DNA of 64,000 bases from Verrucomicrobiota bacterium. Its GTDB lineage: Bacteria > Verrucomicrobiota > Verrucomicrobiia > Chthoniobacterales > Chthoniobacteraceae. The notes beneath the pieces are model-generated. The model searched no databases. It saw only the letters and a list, made by a program, of their open reading frames with translations, and had not been told where the DNA came from. Positions 1 to 11,463 of the stretch are shown here, one piece after another. Each line of letters starts with the position of its first letter. Positions within the stretch are counted from its first letter, which is position 1. The position numbers and the translations under genes are program-made. Where the stretch lies: contig VFJQ01000093.1 of NCBI GenBank assembly GCA_009885995.1, forward strand, positions 1 to 64,000, given 5' to 3'.

Positions 1-348
<348 letters not shown>

Positions 349-365
349 CGCACAGTTCTCAATGT

Positions 366-391
366 GACGTAAAGTCCGTGGACTTTACGTC
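366..391. promoter_or_regulatory. C-box type operator of the restriction-modification system
   Basis: A perfect inverted repeat with 12-bp arms GACGTAAAGTCC and GGACTTTACGTC around a GT centre lies 25 bp before the ATG of the C-R fusion gene. Its core AGTC-CGTG-GACT resembles the C-boxes bound by controller proteins of type II R-M systems such as AhdI and Esp1396I (family knowledge, recalled). The downstream gene begins with a controller-type helix-turn-helix, so autoregulation here is likely. No clear Shine-Dalgarno follows, in line with the leaderless transcripts common for C genes. Confidence 0.8.
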
Positions 392-415
392 GACAAAAAT
401 GGCTGGCTCTGCTAC

Positions 416-1357
416 ATGCCTAATGCAGATGCTCTCCTTAAATTTTTCGGTGAAAGAGTCAGAGAACTTCGGAAGCAGAAATCCCTTTCCCAAGAGGATT
501 TCTCCTTCGAGTGCAATCTTGACCGCACATACATTTCCGACATCGAACTCGGGAAGCGAAATATCAGTCTCGTCAACGTTACGTCCATCGCCTCGGCGCT
601 GGAGGTTCCCGTTGCAAAGCTCTTCATTGGTTTTGCGGGTGATAAATCACCAGCCGAAAAATCCCCATCGGCAATATACAAAATCAGAGAGCCTTTTCAG
701 ATCAAGTGTGGCTTCACGGTGTCCGGGTCCGATGTTGCTCACGCCGCGACTCTCACATCGGCTCAACTTGAGGCACTACCGTTTACACTATTTCAGAGCA
801 TCGATCTCAAGTCGTTAAGCGGTATGGTAGGAGCACTGTTCGCAAGTAACTTAGCAAGGCAAGTAGGCGCGATCGTGAATCCGATTGAAAAAGGACACCC
901 AGATATCCTGCCGCGATCGGCCGCAAATGCTTCGGAACCAAAGCTGCGAAATTATCCTGAAGGTTTGGAGATTAAATGCACAGTCGGGAACGTCGCAAAG
1001 GGAAGCAAACTGCTACCCGGCCAACCTCGCTTGGGAGCGCTAAGTGGCATTACCTGGCAGGCTCATCATCGTGAAGTAACAGGCTTTCTTGGATTGGTTA
1101 TTGATTTCGCTGGTGTAGAGCGGGACGACAAGCGCTTCCCTATGATTACAGCAGCATTCTTTTCAAACGAATTGGCAGTAGAAGATTGGGGTGCGATCAG
1201 CGGAACGACCGGTCGGAACACCAAAGTCACAGGCCTGCGCTCGACTGGGAAAGGAAAACTCGCTGCTGGATGGATCATCTCCCTGCGCGAAGATGGCTAC
1301 GACGTGAAATACCGGAAATATCTCCCCCTCGCCGCGGAGCTTTCCGAAAACGACTAA
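416..1357 (+). CDS. Controller-restriction endonuclease fusion protein (type II R-M)
   Basis: This 313-aa protein joins two parts. Residues 8-70 are an XRE-family helix-turn-helix with the signature of R-M controller proteins (SQEDFSFECNLDRTYISDIE, then RNISL). Residues 80-313 look like a PD-(D/E)xK nuclease: Pro162-Asp163 and Glu185-Ile-Lys187 supply the metal-binding motif at normal spacing. Controllers are usually about 80-aa separate proteins, so this is a natural C-R fusion, a rare arrangement known from a few R-M families. The likely role is to cut DNA unprotected by the neighbouring methyltransferase and to regulate its own promoter through the palindrome at 366-391. Base composition is well below the flanking genes, which suggests transfer. 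The recognition sequence cannot be inferred. Confidence 0.85.
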   Translation: MPNADALLKFFGERVRELRKQKSLSQEDFSFECNLDRTYISDIELGKRNISLVNVTSIASALEVPVAKLFIGFAGDKSPAEKSPSAIYKIREPFQIKCGFTVSGSDVAHAATLTSAQLEALPFTLFQSIDLKSLSGMVGALFASNLARQVGAIVNPIEKGHPDILPRSAANASEPKLRNYPEGLEIKCTVGNVAKGSKLLPGQPRLGALSGITWQAHHREVTGFLGLVIDFAGVERDDKRFPMITAAFFSNELAVEDWGAISGTTGRNTKVTGLRSTGKGKLAAGWIISLREDGYDVKYRKYLPLAAELSEND

Positions 1358-1368
1358 CTTTACCTACG

Positions 1369-2082
1369 ATGTTTTACTACTACGGCCGAAAAAAACAGAT
1401 AGTCCGACGATACCCTTCGCCAAACTATGATACAATTGTTGAGCCGTTCGCTGGATCGGCGGCATATTCCCTCCATGCCGATAACTGGAAGCGGAACGTT
1501 ATTTTGGTCGAGAAAGACGAGAAAGTAGCGGGTATTTGGAAATGGCTAATTCATGAAGCCACGCCACGGGAGATAGAAAGCTTGCCGGAACTAGAGGTGG
1601 GCCAAAAGAGTTCAGAGTTCCTGCATATCATTCATGCCGCAACGAAGATGGCATTTCATTTTAAGACCATTAAGGTGACCCCGGTGCTGGCGCGAAATTG
1701 GGAGATAAGCAGGCGCCACATGCTTCTCAATCTCCACAAGATTAAGCATTGGAAAATTATTTGCGGCGATTACCAAGAGGCGCCGAACTGTCGAGCAACG
1801 TGGTTTATTGACCCTCCATATCGCGGCGACTCGGGGTTGGGTTATCGGCACGGCAGTAAAGACCTTGATTACAATCATCTTGCCAGTTGGGCGATCCAAC
1901 GGAAAGGGGAGGTTCTTTTCTGCGAAGGCTCCGAGGGCAACTATTTGCCATTTAGACCGCTTGTTGAACAAAAAGGGGTGGCCGGAAAAGTGAGCCGTGA
2001 GGTTTTGTTTTATCAGAGTTCGATCAAACACCCACAAACGGAAATGCCGTTTGTAGCCAGTCCGACGGTGGCTTCAAGGTAG
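1369..2082 (+). CDS. DNA adenine N6-methyltransferase, Dam/D12 family (cognate modification enzyme)
   Basis: This 237-aa protein begins 11 bp after the C-R fusion. It carries the SAM-binding motif I (VEPFAGSAAY, residues 24-33) and the catalytic motif IV DPPY (148-151) of the alpha class, D12-type adenine methyltransferases that include Dam and M.EcoRV. It should protect the host at the site cut by the upstream endonuclease. The protein is slightly short for the family (usually 260-300 aa), and a compact target-recognition region lies between the motifs. Low G+C matches the C-R gene. C-regulated systems often transcribe the methyltransferase divergently; here both genes are co-oriented. Confidence 0.88.
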   Translation: MFYYYGRKKQIVRRYPSPNYDTIVEPFAGSAAYSLHADNWKRNVILVEKDEKVAGIWKWLIHEATPREIESLPELEVGQKSSEFLHIIHAATKMAFHFKTIKVTPVLARNWEISRRHMLLNLHKIKHWKIICGDYQEAPNCRATWFIDPPYRGDSGLGYRHGSKDLDYNHLASWAIQRKGEVLFCEGSEGNYLPFRPLVEQKGVAGKVSREVLFYQSSIKHPQTEMPFVASPTVASR

Positions 2083-2125
2083 GACCGCTCGCTCCAGAGT
2101 CGCGAGCGTTAACGGAGTCAGTGAG

Positions 2126-2524
2126 TTGGATGTCGATATCTTCGTGCTGTTCGAGCCGGCTCCATTGATCCTCACGCTGACGCCGATCTATGAAGCATCT
2201 GCGAAGCTCGGCTATCCGGCGGAAGGCGATGCCATCCAGAACGAAGGCTGGTCGGTGCAGTTTCTCCCCGCCAGCCAGCCGCTGGTTGCCGAGGCCGTGC
2301 GCGAAGCGGCGACGCGCGAAGCCGCCGGCCTGACCACGCGGGTCATGACTGCCTAGCACCTGATGGCCATCGCGTTCCAGACCGGACGCGCCAAGGATCA
2401 CGCGCGGCTGGTCATGTTCGTCGATGCCGGGATCGCCGACATGGATCGCCTGCGCGACATCCTCGCCCGCCACTCGCTGCTTGATGCGTGGGCGAAGTTC
2501 GAGAAACGTTTCCTCCAGCCATGA
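2126..2524 (+). pseudogene. AbiEii-like nucleotidyltransferase, broken by a stop codon and truncated at the 5' end
   Basis: One frame runs from a TTG at 2126, through an in-frame TAG at 2354-2356, to TGA at 2522-2524. The first part contains DVDIFV, the metal-binding strand of nucleotidyltransferase folds, and GYPAEGDAI..VQFLP. The second continues in the same frame with HLMAIAFQTGRAKDHARL, conserved in the AbiEii/AbiGii-like family, where Glu normally precedes HL, so the TAG is probably a GAG-to-TAG nonsense change. The N-terminal GS motif is missing upstream. The gene is most likely dead. It overlaps the next small gene by ATGA. Confidence 0.75.
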
Positions 2525-2672
2525 ATCCCGATCTTCAGCACATCATCCAAGCCAAGGAAGCGGAACGCCGCCGCCTGCGGGCGCTGCCGTGGCTGGAGAA
2601 GCTGGAGATGCTCGACCGCTTGCGCGAGCGGCACCTTTCGCTCCAGCGGATGCAGCCGCGGCCAGTTTCCAG

Positions 2673-2676
<4 letters not shown>
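2521..2676 (+). CDS. Small partner protein of the nucleotidyltransferase (51 aa)
   Basis: The ATG at 2521 overlaps the TGA of the nucleotidyltransferase frame (ATGA), and its own TGA (2674-2676) overlaps the ATG of the esterase. The product is charged and helical (HIIQAKEAERRRLRALPWLE, then KLEMLDRLRERHLSL). Similar short proteins (K-x-x-R-x-x-L-A-x-L-P-x-x-E-K-L) commonly accompany AbiEii-like nucleotidyltransferases and may act as antitoxin or partner; that role is inference. Whether it is functional beside a broken partner is unclear. Confidence 0.6.
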
Positions 2677-3894
<1,218 letters not shown>

Positions 3895-3984
3895 CTGGTG
3901 TGCGCCCGTTTGCTTGAATCAACTCGTCCCGGGATTTGGTATCCCTTGGTGGCGTGCGGGAATGAGCAAGAATCCGGGCAGGTG

Positions 3985-3998
3985 TGGCCACGTGGCCA
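3985..3998. repeat. 14-bp perfect palindrome
   Basis: TGGCCACGTGGCCA reads the same on both strands. It lies in the short gap between the thiC remnant and the end of the long minus-strand operon. Function is unknown; it could be a protein-binding site or chance in G+C-rich DNA. Confidence 0.4.
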
Positions 3999-4006
3999 AA
4001 ATCATT

Positions 4007-4029
4007 TACGCGACGATTCAAGTCGCGTA
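4007..4029 (-). terminator. Hairpin at the 3' end of the 22-gene operon
   Basis: Arms TACGCGAC and GTCGCGTA (8 bp, perfect) enclose a 7-nt loop, about 17 nt beyond the stop codon of the last operon gene (4046). On the minus strand the hairpin is followed by an A/T-rich stretch with a short T run. It is a plausible terminator, though the U tract is weak. Confidence 0.5.
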
Positions 4030-4045
4030 TCCGTCTACACTTCGC

Positions 4046-5380
4046 TCACCCAAGCCCCGGCACCTTCCAGCCGTCGCGGTAGGCGCGGCGGACGAGTTCG
4101 GTGGCTTTGGGGTGGTTGGTGAATTTCAGCGCCTCGCGGTCCCACTCCAGCCAGTCGCCGGCGAAACGATCGGCCAGCGCGCCGACGAGCACCGTCTCGG
4201 TGAGCGGGCCGCCGTGGGTGAAGTCGTCGCAGGCTTTGCGACCCGCGAGGATGGCGTCCACCCAGTCTTGGTAGTGATTCTGCGGCTTGAGGTCCGAGGG
4301 ATATTTCTCGACGGGGAAAGATGCCTCGGGCAGAACGACGGGGCGGTGAGCGGCGTATTCTTTGAAGATCGAGCCGTGTTCGCCGATCCAGCACGTGCCG
4401 GAATCGGGCAGCTTCTCCACGCCCTTGGGCAGCGTGATCTTGCTGCGGTCCGGTTCGATGCCGCCGTCGTGCCAGGTGAGTTGCACGGTCTTGCCAGCGG
4501 TGAAGGTGCTGCCGGGGAAGATCATCTCGACGATGCGCTTTTCGCCCCACAACGGACCGCTGCTGCCGGGTGTGGTCTGGCGCACTTTGAGCGGCGCGGT
4601 GAGCTGGAGCGCGTCGAAGCTGGTGTCGAAGTGGTGGCAGCCCATGTCGCCCATCTCGCCGACGCCGAAGTCGAACCACGCGCGCCAGTTTTTCGGATGA
4701 TAGGTATTCGCGAGATACGGACGCGACTCGCGCACGCCGAGCCACGCGTCCCAATCGAAGCCCTCCGGGATGGGATCGGCTTGCGTGCGCAGTTCGGTGT
4801 TCTTCGGCCACCAGTTGAGCGGTTTGTTTTCCCAGAGGAGCACTTCCTTGATTTTCCCGATCGCGCCGCTGCGCAAGAGCGCGACCGTCATGCGGCTCTC
4901 GACGCTCGATCGGCCCTGGTTGCCCAGCTGGGTGACGACTCCCGCCTTTGCCGCCTCCTGCGTGATGACGCGGCACTCGTGCAACGTGGGGGCCATGGGC
5001 TTCTGCAAATAGAGATGCTTCTTCGCGCGCAACGTCGCGACGGCGGGCGCGGCGTGCATGTGATCCGGCGTGCCGACGGTGACGGCGTCGAACATATCGG
5101 CGTGCCCGCTGAGCAACTCGCGCCAGTCCTTATGCCGCGAGGCGTCGGGGTAAGTCTTCGCCACCTCGCCGAGGAAGTTTGCATCCACATCGCAGAGCGC
5201 GACGATCTTCACCTTGGTATGGCTGGCGACGCCTTTCATCGTGGCCCCGCCCATGCCCCCCACGCCGATGCTGGCGACCTGGAGCATGGAGTTGGGAGCA
5301 GCGCTGCGGAGGATGGCGGGGAAACCGAGCGCTGCAGCGCTGACGGTGGCGGACTGGCGGAGGAACTGTCGGCGTTTCAT
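4046..5380 (-). CDS. Gfo/Idh/MocA family oxidoreductase, Tat-exported
   Basis: The 444-aa product starts with a twin-arginine type signal (KRRQFLRQSATVSAAALGFP), chosen over an in-frame ATG 36 bp upstream. A Rossmann NAD(P)-binding domain follows (GVGGMGGATMKG, residues 36-47; DVDANF), and EKP-like Lys appears as LQKPMAPT, the catalytic Lys region of the family. The C-terminal half fits the Gfo/Idh alpha/beta domain. Many PVC-group members are secreted and act on sugars or cyclitols, probably with tightly bound cofactor. It is the last gene of the operon, 71 bp after its neighbour. Confidence 0.85.
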   Translation of the reverse strand: MKRRQFLRQSATVSAAALGFPAILRSAAPNSMLQVASIGVGGMGGATMKGVASHTKVKIVALCDVDANFLGEVAKTYPDASRHKDWRELLSGHADMFDAVTVGTPDHMHAAPAVATLRAKKHLYLQKPMAPTLHECRVITQEAAKAGVVTQLGNQGRSSVESRMTVALLRSGAIGKIKEVLLWENKPLNWWPKNTELRTQADPIPEGFDWDAWLGVRESRPYLANTYHPKNWRAWFDFGVGEMGDMGCHHFDTSFDALQLTAPLKVRQTTPGSSGPLWGEKRIVEMIFPGSTFTAGKTVQLTWHDGGIEPDRSKITLPKGVEKLPDSGTCWIGEHGSIFKEYAAHRPVVLPEASFPVEKYPSDLKPQNHYQDWVDAILAGRKACDDFTHGGPLTETVLVGALADRFAGDWLEWDREALKFTNHPKATELVRRAYRDGWKVPGLG

Positions 5381-5451
5381 GGGAGGATGGTGCCGGAGCT
5401 GTGCGGAAACGGTCACTTCAATTCCGCGCGGGAGCGTGGGACGCGCGGTCC

Positions 5452-8391
5452 CTAGTCCACGAAGGCGAATTCGTTCAGGTTGAAGAGCACGCGGCAGAGA
5501 TTCGGCAGCCCGTTCTTCTCCGCGAACGCGACGAGTTGCGTGCGATCCTGCACCGACGGCGAGTGCCCCAGCGCGAGCCGATACGCGCGCTCGACTTGCG
5601 TCGCGAGGCCCGGCTTCTCCTGCTGCACGCGCTCTGCGAAGTGCCGCGCCTGCGTGACCATGAAGCCGTTGTTCAGCAGTGCGAGCGCCTGCAGCGCCGA
5701 AAGACTTTCGTTGCGCTTATCCACGCGCATCGACGGGTCCGCGCAGTCGAGCGAAGTCATCCACGGCTGCGTCTGCGAGCGCACGATGAAGCGGTAGATC
5801 GAGCGTCGCCACGTCTTCGCATCCTCAGGGTTCGCGAGGCCGTATTCGTAGTGCGGCGAGTGCTCCGGATGCTCGATCACGAAGTCCTGCCAGCCCGGCC
5901 CACCCATCGTCAGGTCGAGCTTCCCGCTCACCGCCAGCACCGAGTCGCGCACGGCCTCGGCCTCGAGCTTGCGCCGGTTCTGCCGCCAGAGCAGTGCGTT
6001 GCTCGCATCGATCTTCTCCGCCGTCGGATTGCCCGCCGCTGCCTGCCGATACGTCGCGCTCGTCACCATCAGTTTGTGCAGCTGCTTCAGCGATCCGCCG
6101 CTGTCGCGAAACTCCGCCGCTAGCCAGTCGAGCAACTCTGGATGCGAGGGCAACGCGCCGTTGCGCCCGAAGTCGTTCGGCGTCTCCACGAGCCCGCGCC
6201 CGAAGTGATACTGCCACACACGATTCACGATGCTCCGCCATGTCAGCGGATTCTGCGGATCGGCGATCCACTTCGCCAGCGCCGCGCGTCGCTCGCCTTC
6301 TGCTCCCGCTGAGAACCGCGCCGGTTGAAACGCGAGCGCCGAGAGCGCGCCGGGCCCGACTTCGCCCGTCGGCTGCGTCACCTGCCCCCGCGCGAGCAGG
6401 AAGATCGGCCGCGGCTTCCCGCCATCCGCGCCCGTGCCACGAAAAGCACCGCTGCCCGTGTGGATGCCGCCGGCATAGACGACGCTCGGCGCCGGCAGCT
6501 TCTTCAAATCCGCCTCGACGCGCGCCGCTTCGGTGAGCAGCGCCGCACGCTTCGCCTTCGTCGCGTCATCGGCGAAGCTCAGCAGCAGCGCCTCTCGTTC
6601 CTTCAGCAGCTTCTGCTTCTCGTCCGGCGACTGCGCAACCGGCGCGATCCCGTCGGTGAGATTCGTCTTCCGCCAGCGGGGCGGCGCGTCTATCGAATCA
6701 AGCGCCGTGACCGGTTGCCCCTGCGCGACATTCTTCCCGGCGAGGTCGAATACCTGCATCTCGGCGAGCGCGAAAATGAAGTCGTCCTTTCGCGGCGCGA
6801 GCCTCGTCGCCGTCACTCGCACGTAGCGCCCCGCGATCCCGTCGTCCTTCGCCCCGCCTGTCGTGAAGGCCGCGAGTCCGGGGTTCTTGAAATCGTGCAT
6901 GAACGTCTCGTCGTGCCGCTTCCAGAGCAGCGTCACGCCAGTCTTGAATTCGGGGTCGTCGCTCGCCTCGACTTTGAACCGCACAGGGAATCCGAAGCCC
7001 GCCCCGATCTTGTTGAAGTCGTCGTAGCACGGCAGCAACGCCACTCGCTCGATCTCCACCCGCTGGCCGAGATCGACCTGGACCCATTTCATTGCGTCCT
7101 GCGCCTGCGAGATCGCGCTGTGATAGCCGAAATCCGGGCTCGTATTGCCCTGCTTCTGCGCGGCCGCTTTCGACGCCCCGTCGATTCTCCGGGTAAACTC
7201 CGCAAACCTCGCGCCCGCCTTCGCCTTCAGCGGCGCTTCGACCCCCTCGACCGCGCTTTCCGCGGCGCGTTGCTCGCGCTGCAATTTCTGGAAGCGCACG
7301 TTAAGCGCGTCGTCCCGGTAGTATTTCCGATCCGTCCGATCCAGCGCCGCGAAGACCGCTTGCAGCGAGTAGTAATCCTCCTGCGTGATCGGATCGAACT
7401 TGTGGTTATGGCACTGCGCGCAGTGGACGGTGACGCTGCAAAACGTGCCGATCGTATTCGCCACCATGTCGTCGCGGTCGAGATGTCGCGCGATCTTGCC
7501 GTCCGTCTTCGTCTCCGGCACCTCCATGTGTCCGATGAGATCCCACGGCCCCGCCGCGATGAAGCCGAGCGCCTCGATGCCATCGTGCGTGCCGGGGAAG
7601 AGCACGTCGCCGGCGATCTGCTCCTGCACAAACCGCGCATAGGGTTTGTCGTCATTCAGCGCGCGGATGACGTAGTCGCGATAAGGCCAGGCGTTGTTGC
7701 GCTGCTTGTCTTTGTCGTAGCCGTGCGTGTCGCCGTAGTGGACCACATCGAGCCAATGCCGCGCCCATCGCTCGCCGTAGCGCGGCGAAGCGAGCAGTTT
7801 GTCCACGAGTTGATCGACCTTGGAGAGATCGAACGCGTCGAGTTCTTCCGGCGTCGGCGGCAGCCCGATGAGATCGAAGTATAGCCGCCGGCAAAGCGTG
7901 CGCGCATCGGCCTCCGGCGACATCGCGAGCCCTTTCTCCGCGAGCTTCGCGGCGATGAACGAATCGATGTTTGGTGCCGCCGGATTCACGAGCGGCTTGA
8001 GGCTCCACCAATCGAGCGGATCCACCACCTTCGCGCTCGCGCTGTCGGGCCAAACAGCGCCCGCATCAATCCACGCACGCAGCTTCGCGATCTCGCCAGC
8101 GGAGAGCGGCTCACCCTTCGGCGGCATCTTCATGTCCTCGTCCAGGCCCGAGACGAACTTCACCAGCGGGCTCTCCGCGGATTTGCCCGGCACGATGTTT
8201 GGCGCGTGCTCGTCGCCTCCGGTGAGCGCGACCTGCTTCACATCGAGCCGGTAGCCGCTCTTCTGCTTCTCCGCGCCGTGGCACTTGATGCACTTCGCCT
8301 CGAAGACCGGCTGCACATCGCGAACGAAATCCACCGCGCCGGCCGGGGTGGCGACGACGGATGCAACGATGAGCGCGATGTGGAAACGCAT
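5452..8391 (-). CDS. Secreted PSCyt1-DUF1549-discoidin-DUF1553 cytochrome c protein
   Basis: The 979-aa product has a signal peptide (residues 1-20) and an N-terminal PSCyt1 domain with the haem motif CIKCH. DUF1549 ([32 protein letters not shown]) follows. An F5/8-type discoidin domain (about 430-560; WVQVDLGQRVEIERVALLP) is inserted, and DUF1553 lies at the C-terminus (NRVWQYHFGRGLVETPNDFG; NNGFM near the end). Such proteins are characteristic of Planctomycetes and Verrucomicrobia and are thought to work in extracytoplasmic oxidation or polymer breakdown, with the discoidin domain binding carbohydrate. A second DUF1549/DUF1553 protein in the same operon carries a LamG domain instead. Confidence 0.88.
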   Translation of the reverse strand: MRFHIALIVASVVATPAGAVDFVRDVQPVFEAKCIKCHGAEKQKSGYRLDVKQVALTGGDEHAPNIVPGKSAESPLVKFVSGLDEDMKMPPKGEPLSAGEIAKLRAWIDAGAVWPDSASAKVVDPLDWWSLKPLVNPAAPNIDSFIAAKLAEKGLAMSPEADARTLCRRLYFDLIGLPPTPEELDAFDLSKVDQLVDKLLASPRYGERWARHWLDVVHYGDTHGYDKDKQRNNAWPYRDYVIRALNDDKPYARFVQEQIAGDVLFPGTHDGIEALGFIAAGPWDLIGHMEVPETKTDGKIARHLDRDDMVANTIGTFCSVTVHCAQCHNHKFDPITQEDYYSLQAVFAALDRTDRKYYRDDALNVRFQKLQREQRAAESAVEGVEAPLKAKAGARFAEFTRRIDGASKAAAQKQGNTSPDFGYHSAISQAQDAMKWVQVDLGQRVEIERVALLPCYDDFNKIGAGFGFPVRFKVEASDDPEFKTGVTLLWKRHDETFMHDFKNPGLAAFTTGGAKDDGIAGRYVRVTATRLAPRKDDFIFALAEMQVFDLAGKNVAQGQPVTALDSIDAPPRWRKTNLTDGIAPVAQSPDEKQKLLKEREALLLSFADDATKAKRAALLTEAARVEADLKKLPAPSVVYAGGIHTGSGAFRGTGADGGKPRPIFLLARGQVTQPTGEVGPGALSALAFQPARFSAGAEGERRAALAKWIADPQNPLTWRSIVNRVWQYHFGRGLVETPNDFGRNGALPSHPELLDWLAAEFRDSGGSLKQLHKLMVTSATYRQAAAGNPTAEKIDASNALLWRQNRRKLEAEAVRDSVLAVSGKLDLTMGGPGWQDFVIEHPEHSPHYEYGLANPEDAKTWRRSIYRFIVRSQTQPWMTSLDCADPSMRVDKRNESLSALQALALLNNGFMVTQARHFAERVQQEKPGLATQVERAYRLALGHSPSVQDRTQLVAFAEKNGLPNLCRVLFNLNEFAFVD

Positions 8392-8433
8392 CACGCAATC
8401 AATCCCCAACTGCCCCAAAAATTGGTTCCCACC

Positions 8434-10134
8434 TCAACGCTGAAAAACCGTGCGCCCGCCGACGATCGTGCGCAGTGGCTTGATCGCGCGGATTTCGTCC
8501 TCGGGACACTCGAGGTAATCGCGGTCGATCACCACGAGGTCGGCGAGCTTGCCGGGTTCGAGCGACCCAAATTTGCCTTCATCGAAACTAAGCCACGCCG
8601 CCCACAGCGTGACGCTGCGCAGCGCGTCGAGCCGCGAGAGTTTCTGCTGCTCGCCCCACACGCGGCCGGTGTCGGTCTTCCGCGCGACGGCGATCCAGAG
8701 CATGAGCGCTGGGTTGAAGGCGTTCATCGAGTGGTCGGGATCGAGCCCGATCATATGGTCGCTGTTGATCGCCACCGGCACGCCGCCGCGCGCCCATTCC
8801 GCCATGCCGATGAAGCGCTCCGCCCAGCTCGCGCCGTAGATTCCCGCGAGGATGTCCGCGTCGCGGAAGTAGAGGTAGCCCTGCGTGTCCACGCCGACGC
8901 CGAGTTCCTTTGCGAGCTTCACGATCGCGGGTGTGGGGAAGTAGGAGTGGATCAAGTTGAAGCGCCGCTGCTTGATTGTCGCATCATCCTTCGCGACGGC
9001 GGCGACGGCATTGAGCACTTCCTCGGTGCCCGCATCGCCGGTCACGTGCGCGCTCATCGGCCAGCCGAGGCGGTTGCCGGTCGCGAAGACCATCCGCATC
9101 TGCTCGGGCGTGAAATTCAGTTCGCCGCGATACGCGGGATCGCTGAGTCGGTAGAACTTCGTGCGCCGCTCGCCATACGGCTCACTCAGCCGCGTGGTGC
9201 CCCAATGGATGCCCCCATCGACGGTGATCTTGAGCCGATCCGCGCGCACCCAATCATCGCCTTCGCCCGGCTTGAGCCCGAGCCCGGCGACGTATTTCTC
9301 CACCTGCTCCGGCGTTTTCGCCGAGAAGCGGAACGTCGCGCGCACTCGCGTCGTGAGCGCATTCTGCGCGCTGAGTTCGCGGAAGGTGTTGAATCCCACG
9401 CGATCCGTCGCGCGCTCGAAGATCGTGGTGATGCCGACTTCATTGTAACGGCGGTGAACCTTCTTCAGCGCCGCGACCAGTTCGTCGCGCGTCTCGGTTT
9501 GATCTGGAAAGAACTTGCGAATCGAGGCACTCCCGCCGCCGCGGATCAACAGCGGCTTACCGTCCGTATCGCGGACGACTTCGCCGTCGGGCAGCTTGCT
9601 GTCCGGTGCGAGAAGTCCGAGCGCGCGCCAACCGGCGGTGTTCAGCACGTGCTTCGTCACCGACGTGTAGAGCACCGCATGATCCGTTGTGGCCGCGTCG
9701 AGTTCCTCCGGCGTCGGGTGCCGATGCTCCTTCAGCCGCGTGATCTCGTTGCGCGGCACTTCGATCCATGTGCCCGGCGGCAGCGCCTTCGCTCGCTGGC
9801 GAATCCACTCCTGCATCTCGCCGATACTGTGCAGCTCCGCGTATTCGTTGTGCAGTGAGTCGCGCGCGACGCCGATCGAGTGGCAATGCGATTCGATAAA
9901 CCCCGGCAGCACCATCTTCCCGCCGAGTCGGATCACCTCCGCGTCCGCGCCCGTCTGCTTCTCGATCTCCGCCGTCGTGCCGGTGGCGAGGATGCGCCCG
10001 TCGCGGATCAAGAGCGCCTCGATGATGCGCTCCTGCGGATCGAGCGTGACGATCTTCCCTCCGAACAGCGCCGTGTCGGCAGCCCAGACTCGCGTCGCGG
10101 CGAGAGCGAGTGCGGCGAATGTTCGGAGCTTCAC
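8434..10134 (-). CDS. Secreted amidohydrolase (Amidohydrolase_3, YtcJ-like)
   Basis: The start is a GTG at 10134 that overlaps the upstream stop (GTGA); earlier in-frame codons lie inside the nitrilase gene. The 566-aa product has a signal peptide ending AAD. It shows the metal-binding HxH in GFIESHCHS, the long insert typical of the YtcJ group, SAHVTGDAG, and a C-terminal [20 protein letters not shown] block. It probably hydrolyses a C-N bond (amide or imide). Together with two nitrilase-family enzymes in the same operon it points to amidated or N-acylated substrates. Confidence 0.85.
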   Translation of the reverse strand: MKLRTFAALALAATRVWAADTALFGGKIVTLDPQERIIEALLIRDGRILATGTTAEIEKQTGADAEVIRLGGKMVLPGFIESHCHSIGVARDSLHNEYAELHSIGEMQEWIRQRAKALPPGTWIEVPRNEITRLKEHRHPTPEELDAATTDHAVLYTSVTKHVLNTAGWRALGLLAPDSKLPDGEVVRDTDGKPLLIRGGGSASIRKFFPDQTETRDELVAALKKVHRRYNEVGITTIFERATDRVGFNTFRELSAQNALTTRVRATFRFSAKTPEQVEKYVAGLGLKPGEGDDWVRADRLKITVDGGIHWGTTRLSEPYGERRTKFYRLSDPAYRGELNFTPEQMRMVFATGNRLGWPMSAHVTGDAGTEEVLNAVAAVAKDDATIKQRRFNLIHSYFPTPAIVKLAKELGVGVDTQGYLYFRDADILAGIYGASWAERFIGMAEWARGGVPVAINSDHMIGLDPDHSMNAFNPALMLWIAVARKTDTGRVWGEQQKLSRLDALRSVTLWAAWLSFDEGKFGSLEPGKLADLVVIDRDYLECPEDEIRAIKPLRTIVGGRTVFQR

Positions 10135-11456
10135 GGGACGATCGCCGTTGGGTCCGCGGGGCGATGTCGCGGAATCTCCGCCTTGAAATCGCCGAGGCTC
10201 GGCCAGTGCAGGCGCTTGCCGAGATCGACTTCCGCCACGGCGACGGTGCCCCATTCTTTCGCTTGTGCGAGCAGCTTGCCGTCGTGGCCAAAGACCGCGG
10301 ACACCATCCAGTCCTGCTTCACGTCGGTGTGCGTGCTGCTGACGATATAGACGTGGTTTTCACACGCGCGTGCCGCACCGAGCATCGGATTGCAGCCCAT
10401 CACCGGCCACGCGATCACCTCCGCGCCGCGGTTGCTCAACTCGCGCGCGACCTCGGGAAAAAAGCCGTCGTAGCAGACCATCATCCCAACCTTGCCGAAG
10501 CGAGTGTCGAACACCGGATACTCGTGCCCCGGCGTGACACCGCCTTCGATCTCGCTGCGCGGCAGGCAGACTTTGCGATACTTGCCCGCGACATTTCCAT
10601 CCGGCCCGATGAGCACGGCGACATTGTAGATGAGCGGCCCGTCGCGCTCGACGAGGCCGGGCACGAGGTAGAGCCCGTGCTTCTTCGCGAGCGCGCCGAA
10701 GAACTCCGTCGATGGTCCCGGCACCGGCTCCGCGACATCGAGGTAAGTCGAGCCGGTGCCATACGTCACCACCTCGGGCAGCGTCACGAGGTCGGCCTTC
10801 TGCTTCGCCGCTTCCTCGATCATCGGCACGAACGCCAGCCGCCGCTCGTCAGGCGTCTTCGTATTGCGCGGGACGAAATGCACCGCAGCGAGCCGCACCG
10901 TGCGCGGCACCGGCGCGGGCACTTGGGTGAGCGTCACCGATGCCCACTCGAGTCGCGCGCGCGCAGCCCAGCGAAACTCCAACTCGACGATCGCCTGCGT
11001 CGCCGCCGACGGCGCGCGATACACGTCGCTGAGCATCGTCCAGCCCTGCGCGTCGGTCGGCCCATCCATCGGATACTCCGGCTCGGCGCGCGGCTTCTGC
11101 CCGTTTGCATACGACGCATACGAAGGCTCGTCGTGGAGCACGGCTTTGCCCTTCGCATCGCACCACAGCACGCGCGCGACACCGCTGCGCCGCGGCGAGT
11201 CGGTGCCGGTAAATTTGCGCAGCACGCTGAAGCGGTAGTGCTGCCCGCCCGTCATCGCGAAGGTCTTCATCCACTTCCCCATCTGCCCTTCGCGCGGGCC
11301 GGACTCGATCACGAAGCTGCCGCTGCGATCGGGGCCGCCGCTCAGAATGTAAGTGAAGACCGGCTTGATCTCGTCCCGTGGCGAAGCGTTAGTCCAGCCT
11401 TCCGGAGCCTCGGACGCGAAGGCTGCGGTGCAGAAGAGGAGGGCGAGAGTTTTCAT
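10131..11456 (-). CDS. Secreted nitrilase-family amidase with N-terminal beta-sandwich domain (copy 1)
   Basis: The 441-aa product has a signal peptide (residues 1-15). Residues 18-170 form a beta-rich domain probably used for ligand binding. The carbon-nitrogen hydrolase domain follows with its triad: Glu in LPEVVTYG, Lys in GKYRKVCLP and Cys in [11 protein letters not shown]. It should cleave a non-peptide C-N bond. It is paralogous to the gene at 34025-35371, which has the same architecture. ATG at 11456 follows ThuA after 7 bp. Confidence 0.88.
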   Translation of the reverse strand: MKTLALLFCTAAFASEAPEGWTNASPRDEIKPVFTYILSGGPDRSGSFVIESGPREGQMGKWMKTFAMTGGQHYRFSVLRKFTGTDSPRRSGVARVLWCDAKGKAVLHDEPSYASYANGQKPRAEPEYPMDGPTDAQGWTMLSDVYRAPSAATQAIVELEFRWAARARLEWASVTLTQVPAPVPRTVRLAAVHFVPRNTKTPDERRLAFVPMIEEAAKQKADLVTLPEVVTYGTGSTYLDVAEPVPGPSTEFFGALAKKHGLYLVPGLVERDGPLIYNVAVLIGPDGNVAGKYRKVCLPRSEIEGGVTPGHEYPVFDTRFGKVGMMVCYDGFFPEVARELSNRGAEVIAWPVMGCNPMLGAARACENHVYIVSSTHTDVKQDWMVSAVFGHDGKLLAQAKEWGTVAVAEVDLGKRLHWPSLGDFKAEIPRHRPADPTAIVP

Positions 11457-11463
11457 CGGCGAT

